Positions 1 to 5,180 of a stretch of 9,268 bases of DNA are shown here, piece after piece (positions within the stretch are counted from its first letter, which is position 1; every line of letters begins with the position of its first letter). The notes beneath the pieces were generated by a model, which was not told the origin of the DNA, made no database searches, and saw only the letters and a program-made list of their open reading frames with translations. Both the position numbers and the translations under genes were made by a program. The DNA comes from a bacterium (GTDB lineage: Bacteria; Latescibacterota; UBA2968; GCA-2709665): the NCBI GenBank assembly GCA_027619145.1, contig JAQCGA010000118.1, forward strand, positions 1 to 9,268. The letters run 5' to 3'.

Positions 1-1
1 A

Positions 2-106
2 CACGCGGCTGTGGATGTGGCCCGAGGGTTGCCGGCCGGGAAACAGGTGGTTGTGGTTTTGCCGGATACCGGTGAGCGGTATCTGGGCGCGTTCTTATTC
101 GCATAG
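2..106 (+). CDS. cysK: Cysteine synthase (O-acetylserine sulfhydrylase), C-terminal end only
   Basis: Only the last 34 codons and the TAG stop (104-106) are in the window; the start and the pyridoxal-phosphate lysine lie to the left. The visible end reads HAAVDVARGLPAGKQ, then VVVVLPDTGERYLGAFLF-A. The block V-V-x-L-P-D-T-G-E-R-Y-L is the typical C-terminal beta-strand and turn of CysK-type enzymes, which make L-cysteine from O-acetylserine and sulfide in the cytoplasm. The sister enzyme CysM usually has a different ending here, with D-R-G-D-R-Y, so CysK is preferred. A cystathionine beta-synthase-like relative cannot be excluded from so short a piece. The gene is convergent with rpsT and shares the hairpin terminator 17 bases after its stop. 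Confidence 0.85.
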   Translation, partial: HAAVDVARGLPAGKQVVVVLPDTGERYLGAFLFA

Positions 107-122
107 GTCTGGCTTAGAGATA

Positions 123-159
123 AAAAAAAGCTCCGGTAAGTTTCACCGGAGCTTTTTTT
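123..159. terminator. Bidirectional rho-independent terminator between cysK and rpsT
   Basis: Arms AGCTCCGGT (129-137) and ACCGGAGCT (145-153) form a perfect 9-bp stem with a 7-base loop, AAGTTTC. An A-run (122-129) lies to the left and a T-run (153-159) to the right. Read on either strand the hairpin is followed by seven or more T, so it can stop cysK transcripts going right and rpsT transcripts going left. The A and T runs also pair, lengthening the stem to 15 bp. It starts 16 bases after the cysK stop and 16 bases after the rpsT stop, a symmetric placement typical of convergent genes. Confidence 0.95.
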
Positions 160-175
160 GTATTCAGAGACTCGA

Positions 176-427
176 TTAAAGCGCACTGATCTTGCGTGCA
201 AGCGAGGATTTAAACCGGGCGGCCGTATTTTTGTGCAGGACACCTTTTCGTGCGCTTCTGTCAATGATCGAGAGGGCGACCGGAAGCAACGCTTCGGCTT
301 GTGCCTTATCCGTGGTTGTCTGGATTTTTTTCAAGGTAGTACGCAATTGAGAGCGGACCACTCGGTTACGGGCACGGGCTCTCAGGTTCTGCCTGAGCCG
401 TTTATGGGACGATTTCAACTGGGGCAA
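176..427 (-). CDS. rpsT: 30S ribosomal protein S20
   Basis: The 83-residue basic product begins M-PQLKSSHKRLRQ and ends KSSLARKISAL. Family hallmarks are the N-terminal K-S-x-x-K-R-x-R-Q helix, the central R-N-R-x-x-[KR]-S-x-[LI]-R-T block, the D-R-x-x-x-K-G-x-[LI]-H-K-N motif and the A-A-R-x-K-S-x-L-A-K end. S20 binds 16S rRNA and helps assemble the small subunit. The length matches the family. The start is a TTG codon (425-427), because S20 homology begins exactly there and a GGAGG site lies 8 bases upstream. The next ATG upstream, at 556, would add 43 residues unlike S20. The gene is transcribed alone, convergent with cysK and divergent from the small membrane protein gene at 757. Confidence 0.96.
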   Translation of the reverse strand: MPQLKSSHKRLRQNLRARARNRVVRSQLRTTLKKIQTTTDKAQAEALLPVALSIIDRSARKGVLHKNTAARFKSSLARKISAL

Positions 428-435
428 GGAACCGA

Positions 436-440
436 CCTCC
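436..440 (-). promoter_or_regulatory. Shine-Dalgarno site that fixes the TTG start of rpsT
   Basis: On the minus strand the sequence is GGAGG, then 8 bases, then TTG. It is the strongest ribosome-binding site in the window. It decides the rpsT start in favour of the rare TTG over the distant upstream ATG. Confidence 0.85.
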
Positions 441-485
441 TTCAGGTTGTTTCCAAAAACTGTATTCGTTGACTGGCTGCAACAT

Positions 486-530
486 AAACCATCTGGTTTC
501 TGCCGCAGTGCCGTGTTACAGACACAGCAC
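486..530 (-). promoter_or_regulatory. Two small hairpins in the probable rpsT leader
   Basis: On the minus strand a 9-bp stem with one mismatch comes first (arms 508-516 and 522-530, loop of 5 bases). A perfect 5-bp stem, AAACC-AGAT-GGTTT, follows (486-499). The rpsT ribosome-binding site lies about 45 bases further down. If transcription starts to the right of 530, both are in the mRNA leader. Ribosomal protein genes, rpsT among them in enterobacteria, are often controlled by their own product at the leader. That these hairpins do this job is only a guess, and the left part of the larger inverted repeat could equally be a DNA-binding operator. Confidence 0.3.
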
Positions 531-669
531 CCAGAGCAACTTTGAATGTTTAACAATAAGAGAGGCTAAATTTAACAAGATCAGGTCGTTTGCACAACTA
601 TTTTTTTCTAAGCGTCTGACAGGTGGCCTGAGCCTCCAAAGGCTTGGGGATCATTTTCAGGAAAAGAGG

Positions 670-698
670 CTAACGTTCTGGTGCGCGTTGCCGATAAT
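670..698 (+). promoter_or_regulatory. Possible promoter for the small membrane protein gene
   Basis: GATAAT at 693-698 matches the sigma-70 -10 consensus at five of six positions. A weak -35-like CTAACG sits 17 bases upstream at 670-675 (three of six). This would place the RNA start near 705 and give a leader of about 50 bases before the ATG at 757. The -35 match is poor, so this is a candidate only. Confidence 0.3.
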
Positions 699-756
699 AT
701 AGACAGGAGTGCAGAGCAAGTACTGATTGTTTGTATTTTGGACTGAGAGGGTGAAT

Positions 757-882
757 ATGGCGTTCTGGGTGATACCTTTTGCCGGTTTTGCGTTGTTCGT
801 TCTGGGCGGATTGTCTTTGATGGTTGTGGAATACCAGGACCAGAAGGTTCGTCGTTTCGAGGAATTCCGACGGACTCACTGA
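757..882 (+). CDS. Unrecognised 41-residue single-span membrane protein
   Basis: The frame has an ATG at 757-759 and a TGA stop at 880-882. A GAGG ribosome-binding site (747-750) lies 6 bases before the start, and a strong terminator begins about 35 bases after the stop. The product starts MAFWVIPFAGFALFVLGG and ends with a charged tail, VEYQDQKVRRFEEFRRTH. Residues 2-24 form one hydrophobic span. The tail (25-41) has six basic and four acidic residues, so by the positive-inside rule it should face the cytoplasm with the N-terminus outside. There is no cleavable signal or cysteine. It stands alone, divergent from rpsT and convergent with the ligase array. I do not recognise the family. Small single-span proteins often modulate larger membrane complexes, but no partner is evident here. 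Ribosome-binding site, codon structure and terminator together make it a likely real gene. Confidence 0.65.
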   Translation: MAFWVIPFAGFALFVLGGLSLMVVEYQDQKVRRFEEFRRTH

Positions 883-916
883 GGCTGTTTATCAGTTTGT
901 TTTATATGATGATACA

Positions 917-947
917 AAGGGCGCAGTTTTTGCGCCCTTATTTTTTT
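917..947 (+). terminator. Rho-independent terminator after the small membrane protein gene
   Basis: A perfect 9-bp stem, AAGGGCGCA (917-925) with TGCGCCCTT (931-939), has a GTTTT loop and is followed by ATTTTTTT (940-947). It is a classic terminator for plus-strand RNA from 757-882. The right arm overlaps the last two bases of the stop codon (938-940) of the convergent ligase gene. On the minus strand the hairpin is followed only by TTTGTATC, so it would be a weak terminator for the ligase operon. Confidence 0.92.
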
Positions 948-3223
948 GCCTTGTCTAGACATTCTGCGAGCCGTTCGCGGGCAAATGACTCAATTGCCTC
1001 ATCTCCCGGCCAGCGGTCCAGGAAAGCCTGGTAGGTTTCGGCGGCAAGCGCATAGCGCCCACTTTTGTCGTAAATGGTGGCCAGGTTGTAGTAGGGATTC
1101 GGATAGTTGGGATCAAAGGCAATCGCCTGGCGAAAGGCCGTTTCGGCGCCTTCGACGTCCCCGGATGCCTCGAGGGTAAGCCCCAGTCCCCAGAAAACGA
1201 GGGGTTCGCCGGGCTTCAATCGGGCAGCGATACGGTAGTGCTCTATTGCTTTGGGAAACTGGTTTTGGCGGCGGTACAGGTCTGCCAGGTTGTTGTGCGC
1301 CTGGGCGACCCCAGGATCTGTTTCCAGGGCTTTCTGGTAGTACACCATTGCGCTGTCCAGCAGGTTTCGGGTTTTAAAAATATTGCCCAGGTTGTTGTTG
1401 GCACCCACATCGGAGGGGTTGCTTGCCAGGACGAAGCGGAACTCCTGCTCCGCGCCCGTCAGGTCCCCCATGTTCTTATACAGGGCACCCAGGTTGTTGC
1501 GAATGACAATGGAATTCGGATCTATTTCCAGGGCTTTCCTGTAGGCTTGCTGCGCTGTGGCATAATTGCCTTCCCGTTTGAATAGAACCCCGAGACCGTT
1601 ATAGGCGTACCAATTGTGTGGTTCGTAGGCCAGGGCCTGCTGATAGGCTGCTTTGGCCTGATCGTACTCCTGTGATTTTTCCAGGGCTCGCCCCCGAATC
1701 ACAAGTGCGTGGGGGCGGAAGATGCCGTAGTTCATCGCGCCGTTTGCCTGTGACAGAATTTCGGGCCAGTCTTCCTGGTCCTGTCCGAGGATCGCGTGCA
1801 GGTAGTGGTGGTCGAAGTTGATTTGTCGGCGGGTGAGTTCCAGACTGCCACCCAGGAGAGCGAGTAGAAGAGCCGGGCAGGCCAGACCGGCGATGCGGGG
1901 AACGAAGTGAACTTTGCGGTGCGTAGTTGCTCCGGCGATGAGACCCAGGAGAAGGTACTGAAACATCATGGCCTGGGGGCGTTCCCTGGGGAAGCTGAAC
2001 AAGGCGTGGCCCAGTGTGGCAAGAAGGGCCACGGCAATGGCAGGGGCGGCGATACGCCAGAAGGCGTCCGGGCGTCTGGCAAGGGAAAACAGGCAGTAGA
2101 AGGCTGTTACGAGAAGCCATAGATAACAGAGCAACCCGGGAAGACCGTATTCGGCGGCGATCCAGAGATAGTCATTGTGTGGGCGGCGTGGAGAAGAACT
2201 GGGGCGAATCATGGCACCGCGATCGTAGGCAGGGTAGATGCGTTTCCAGCCTCCTGGACCAACGCCCAAGACAGGGTGGTCCAGGATGAGTTCAAGGGTT
2301 CGGTTCCACATGGTCAGGCGGCCGCGGTCTGTTTTTCCCGTAGCGATCGAGAAAACGGTAGAGGCAACATCGGCTTTTTTTTCGTCGAAGCGCTGAAGGC
2401 CGGTGTCTGTAAACCGGGCGGGCAGGGCGGCAAGAATGACAAACACGGCCAGGAAAACGGCTGGCAGGACGATGCGCTTTCCTGTGAGCAAGGGTCGGAG
2501 TGCCTGGAAAAAGTTGGTTCGTAGGCCAGGGTGAAACAGGAGCAGTGCGCCGGTGGCCAGCAGTGCCCCCGTAAGCCCTACCCATGCGCCGCGCGTACGG
2601 GTGTATATTAAAAAGACTCCCATAAGTGCTGCGGCCATACTGGAAAGAATTCTTCCTGCGGTGTTTCTTGCTGTGAGAAAGTGAAGCCCTGCGAGGGGCA
2701 ACGCACAGACGAGATACATGGACGCAAAATTTCGATAGCCGAAGGTGGCGCTTGGGTGGCCGTTGGTCGGGATGTCCTGGAAGAAGAGATTGTGGTACTG
2801 CAAAATGCCGATGCTGGCAATAACAAGTCCTGTGCAGGTGTTGGCCCACAGCAAAGGAGGGAGGCGTTTGAAGGGCAGGGCATGGGCAGCAAGTAGAAAC
2901 AGGCCGGTAAGCGCGAACTGGTAAGAGAGTTCAACCAGCGCGTCCAGCAGATGTGTGGTTTGGAAGAGAGAGAGACAGGCGATGCCGGTATAGCAGAAGA
3001 GCGGAAGGTTCAGTGGGTTTGAGGCGAAGGTGAAACGACGGCCCCACCCGGTTTGCGCCAGCCAGCCGAAGGCGGCCAGGCCAAGGCAGAGGTAGAGAGC
3101 CAGCAGTTTGGGCAAGAGCGAATATTCGTAGATGTCTTTAACGTAGATGAGTGGAACGATAACCAGCATCAGGCAGAGTGCGCCTGTGGTGAGGAGTTCC
3201 GGGATTCGGGTATTGTGGTTCAT
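938..3223 (-). CDS. Wzy_C-type O-antigen ligase/polymerase with seven TPRs (paralogue A, last in array)
   Basis: The 761-residue product is an integral membrane glycan ligase or polymerase of the WaaL/Wzy/PglL superfamily. These enzymes move a lipid-linked glycan to an acceptor on the outer face of the inner membrane. About nine spans lie in residues 11-267, then a loop (268-350) and about four more spans (352-460). Visible motifs are GYRNFA (162-167), YTRTRGAW (207-214), RGRL (300-303), the catalytic-type PHND (348-351) followed by G-L-P-G (360-363), and GHALFSFPRER (405-415). H349 matches the essential histidine of WaaL-type enzymes. Residues 503-740 are seven consecutive 34-residue TPRs, probably extracytoplasmic if the span count is right. 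The ATG at 3221-3223 is chosen because it aligns with its paralogues and follows the stop of B by 4 bases; its ribosome-binding site (AGAG) is weak. A longer frame reaching 3394 would overlap B by 167 bases. Acceptor and donor are unknown. Confidence 0.88.
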   Translation of the reverse strand: MNHNTRIPELLTTGALCLMLVIVPLIYVKDIYEYSLLPKLLALYLCLGLAAFGWLAQTGWGRRFTFASNPLNLPLFCYTGIACLSLFQTTHLLDALVELSYQFALTGLFLLAAHALPFKRLPPLLWANTCTGLVIASIGILQYHNLFFQDIPTNGHPSATFGYRNFASMYLVCALPLAGLHFLTARNTAGRILSSMAAALMGVFLIYTRTRGAWVGLTGALLATGALLLFHPGLRTNFFQALRPLLTGKRIVLPAVFLAVFVILAALPARFTDTGLQRFDEKKADVASTVFSIATGKTDRGRLTMWNRTLELILDHPVLGVGPGGWKRIYPAYDRGAMIRPSSSPRRPHNDYLWIAAEYGLPGLLCYLWLLVTAFYCLFSLARRPDAFWRIAAPAIAVALLATLGHALFSFPRERPQAMMFQYLLLGLIAGATTHRKVHFVPRIAGLACPALLLALLGGSLELTRRQINFDHHYLHAILGQDQEDWPEILSQANGAMNYGIFRPHALVIRGRALEKSQEYDQAKAAYQQALAYEPHNWYAYNGLGVLFKREGNYATAQQAYRKALEIDPNSIVIRNNLGALYKNMGDLTGAEQEFRFVLASNPSDVGANNNLGNIFKTRNLLDSAMVYYQKALETDPGVAQAHNNLADLYRRQNQFPKAIEHYRIAARLKPGEPLVFWGLGLTLEASGDVEGAETAFRQAIAFDPNYPNPYYNLATIYDKSGRYALAAETYQAFLDRWPGDEAIESFARERLAECLDKAKK
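1004..1717 (-). repeat. Seven-unit TPR-coding repeat, 102-bp period
   Basis: Residues 503-740 of paralogue A form seven 34-residue units, each near the pattern L-G-x-x-[YF]-x-x-x-x-x-[YFL]-x-x-A-x-x-x-[YF]-x-x-A-L-x-x-x-P. The middle units are alike even as DNA: CCAGGTTGTTG (plus-strand sense, coding N-N-L-G) recurs at 1285, 1387 and 1489, exactly 102 bases apart. TTTCCAGGGCTTTC recurs at 1321 and 1525, two periods apart. The outer units are more diverged. This suggests internal duplication of the central units. TPRs form superhelical scaffolds that bind proteins or peptides. Confidence 0.85.
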
Positions 3224-3227
3224 AGGT

Positions 3228-5177
3228 TTACTCTGCGATTCTGGTGGAGAGATTGGCGATTCGGGTGCGGACGGTTTCCGCGTGGCGGGGGTCGCCTGTC
3301 CAGTGGCGGAGAAAAGCCCGGTAGGCATCCAGGGCTTCGGGTACGCGGCCACTGCGGGCATACAGTTCACCCAGGGCAACGTAGAACTGGGCATCGTTGG
3401 GACTTAGATCGACGGCTTTGAGACAGGCCTGGAGCGCGCTTTCTGTTTGGCCGGTTTGCATATAAAGCAAGGCGAGGTTGTACCAGACGTCGGGCAGGTT
3501 AGGTACCAGTTCCAGTGCACGGGTGTAGGCGGCAATGGCTGCCCCGGTTTTCTCCAGGTTCTGGCACGCAATGGCCATGCCGTTGAGTAGCTGGATATCG
3601 TAGGGTCTGGCTTGGAGGGCCTGGGTGTATAGTTCGAAGGCAGATGTGAACTGACCGGTCTGGTTGAGCGCAAAACCTCTCAGGTGGAGCACTTCCGGGT
3701 GGAATCGTCCGGCGCGGATTGCCGTGCCGGTTTCGTGAACAGTGTTTAGCAGATCCCCCCGGCGCTGGGCTGCTGTGGCCCGGTGCATTCGGGTTTCGAA
3801 CTGTGCGAAGCGGATGCCAATTCCGGCCTGGAGCAAGAGCAGCAGCAGAAGGAATAAGCCGACTGTTTTGGCTGCGACTCCTCTGGCAAACCGGCTATTT
3901 GAGGCTGGGTGTAACGTGCCGAGAAGCCCGAGGGTGAGCCAGAAGAAAACGGTGGGGGCCATTCGCTCGCGGGGAAACGAAAAGAGGCTGTGCACGGAAA
4001 TGGCCAGAAGGCCGGCCAGGCAGGCGGCGGCAATACAGCGCGTTTCGAGGCTGGGCGACCGGAGTAATGTCCAGCCAACCGAAAAGGCGGTTACCCCCAG
4101 CCAGAGATAGGCCAGGAAGCCCGGCAAACCGGTTTCAGAGAGGATGCCTAACAGGTCGTTGTGGGGACGTTCTGGAGCGGTGTCAAAACGGATTCGGTCT
4201 CCGTGGTCGTAGTACGGATAGTGGACGGACCAGTTCCCCAGACCCACGCCGAGTACCGGATGATGGGCGACCAGGTCCAGGGTATTGCGCCAGAGAAGCA
4301 GCCGACCCCGGTCTCCACCCGGACGGAAGATGGACGCCACAGCAGTTCCGGCGTCTTCTTTTTTTTCATCGATACTTTGTGGGCCAAATTTGGCCAACCC
4401 TGTGGGAAGCAGTGTCAGGAGGACCGTTGTTACAAGGGCGAGACCCAGGATTATTTTTTTGAATCGTAGGTCCGGAAACCGGTTTTTGGCCCGATTGAGA
4501 ACCAGCGCGAGGGTAGTGAACAAGACTGCCACAACCAGGCCGAGCCATGCGCCGCGTGTACGCGTGTAGAAGAGGAAAGCGAGCATCAGGCTTGTGGAGA
4601 TCGAAGCGATTGTTGTCCATCGGCGAGACGGTGCGATTCCGGCGAGGACCACGCCGAAAGGGATGCTCTGGATCAGGTACATGGCGGCGATATTTCGATA
4701 GCCCAGAGTGGCACTGGGCAGGCCTGCGGAAGGAATTGGGAAAGGTTGCCAGCCCAGGTGTTGCGAAATGCCCAGCAGGGCAATAGAGAGTCCGGCGAGG
4801 ATCCAGGCACAAAGGACGAGGGGAATGTGTTTTGAATTCAGGCGGTTAATCACAAGAAAGAAAAGGGTGAATCCACCCAGGAGTTTGACGAGTTCGAGCA
4901 GTCCGGCTACTGAATCGAGTGCGTGCAGGAGAGAGAGTGCGCTCAACAGAAGATAGACGAGTGCAGGCAGGCCCAGGGGAGACAGACGAATTGTCTGAAT
5001 GCCGGTGGCTACCCATCCCAGGAGTAAGGCGATGAGTGCTACCTGGAGAAGAAGGAGTCTGGGCGGAAGCGTATAGTCGCGCATTTCAGTCCAGTACGCC
5101 AGAGGAAGCACAAAGACCAGTGTGCACAGGATCAGTGCAGGCGTGCGCGATGCCGATGGTTGCCCGAGATTCGGCAC
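3228..5177 (-). CDS. Wzy_C-type O-antigen ligase/polymerase with four TPRs (paralogue B, third in array)
   Basis: The 649-residue product is the shortest of the complete paralogues. The membrane domain has about nine spans in residues 13-259, an extracytoplasmic loop (260-340) and about four spans (343-455), the last very leucine-rich (441-449). Key blocks are GYRNIA (159-164), YTRTRGAW (204-211), DEKK (270-273), RGRL (290-293), PHND (338-341) with H339 as the presumed catalytic histidine, and VHSLFSFPRER (395-405). Only four TPRs follow (492-627), ending in the shared F-L-x-x-W-x-G-D tail, then a terminal helix. The start is GTG (5175-5177), directly abutting the TGA of gene C. AGGA lies 9 bases upstream inside the end of C, so translation is probably coupled. 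The short TPR stack is due to fewer repeats rather than a frameshift, since the C-terminal tail is intact. The superfamily is clear, while ligase versus polymerase is open. Confidence 0.88.
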   Translation of the reverse strand: MPNLGQPSASRTPALILCTLVFVLPLAYWTEMRDYTLPPRLLLLQVALIALLLGWVATGIQTIRLSPLGLPALVYLLLSALSLLHALDSVAGLLELVKLLGGFTLFFLVINRLNSKHIPLVLCAWILAGLSIALLGISQHLGWQPFPIPSAGLPSATLGYRNIAAMYLIQSIPFGVVLAGIAPSRRWTTIASISTSLMLAFLFYTRTRGAWLGLVVAVLFTTLALVLNRAKNRFPDLRFKKIILGLALVTTVLLTLLPTGLAKFGPQSIDEKKEDAGTAVASIFRPGGDRGRLLLWRNTLDLVAHHPVLGVGLGNWSVHYPYYDHGDRIRFDTAPERPHNDLLGILSETGLPGFLAYLWLGVTAFSVGWTLLRSPSLETRCIAAACLAGLLAISVHSLFSFPRERMAPTVFFWLTLGLLGTLHPASNSRFARGVAAKTVGLFLLLLLLLQAGIGIRFAQFETRMHRATAAQRRGDLLNTVHETGTAIRAGRFHPEVLHLRGFALNQTGQFTSAFELYTQALQARPYDIQLLNGMAIACQNLEKTGAAIAAYTRALELVPNLPDVWYNLALLYMQTGQTESALQACLKAVDLSPNDAQFYVALGELYARSGRVPEALDAYRAFLRHWTGDPRHAETVRTRIANLSTRIAE

Positions 5178-5180
5178 TCA
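5175..5180 (-). promoter_or_regulatory. Abutting TGA-GTG junction of genes C and B
   Basis: The minus strand reads TGAGTG, so the stop of C and the GTG start of B touch with no gap. AGGA (5187-5190, TCCT on the plus strand) lies 9 bases before the start. A ribosome ending C would sit on the start of B, so the two products are probably made in linked amounts. Confidence 0.75.

Larger units (their letters stand above)
428..756. other. Intergenic region between divergent rpsT and the small membrane protein gene
   Basis: No convincing protein-coding gene is seen in these 329 bases. An open frame at 469-702 (+) lacks a ribosome-binding site and its product resembles nothing I recognise. The region is more AT-rich than its surroundings, with tracts such as TTTTTTT at 601-607, as expected for promoter DNA. 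It must hold the start signals for rpsT on the minus strand and presumably those for the gene at 757 on the plus strand. I see two hairpins on the rpsT side (486-499 and 508-530), a weak one at 631-644 (AGCCT, loop CCAA, AGGCT), and a possible -10 box at 693-698. No strong TTGACA/TATAAT pair for rpsT could be picked out. Confidence 0.7.

Noticed and set aside
428..556. 43-codon N-terminal extension of rpsT from an ATG at 556
   Set aside because: S20 proteins begin at the TTG, which has a near-ideal ribosome-binding site. The extension is cysteine-rich and unlike S20.
469..702. 77-codon plus-strand frame in the intergenic region
   Set aside because: It has no ribosome-binding site and no recognisable domain, and it would cover the likely promoter region.
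1285..1500. Regular 102-bp repeats that might be a CRISPR or non-coding satellite
   Set aside because: The period equals 34 codons, the repeats are in frame and encode standard TPR residues, and the units lack the exact repeat/unique spacer pattern of CRISPR.
1238..1585. Plus-strand frame opposite the TPRs of A, and a similar one at 7430-7822 opposite D
   Set aside because: The two products resemble each other (A-Q-[VI]-V-V-x repeats), which at first suggests a gene family. The likeness is just the complement of the shared TPR codons such as N-N-L-G.
3224..3394. 57-codon N-terminal extension of paralogue A
   Set aside because: It overlaps the end of B, is low-complexity and has no counterpart in the paralogues. 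The ATG at 3223 sits right after the stop of B.
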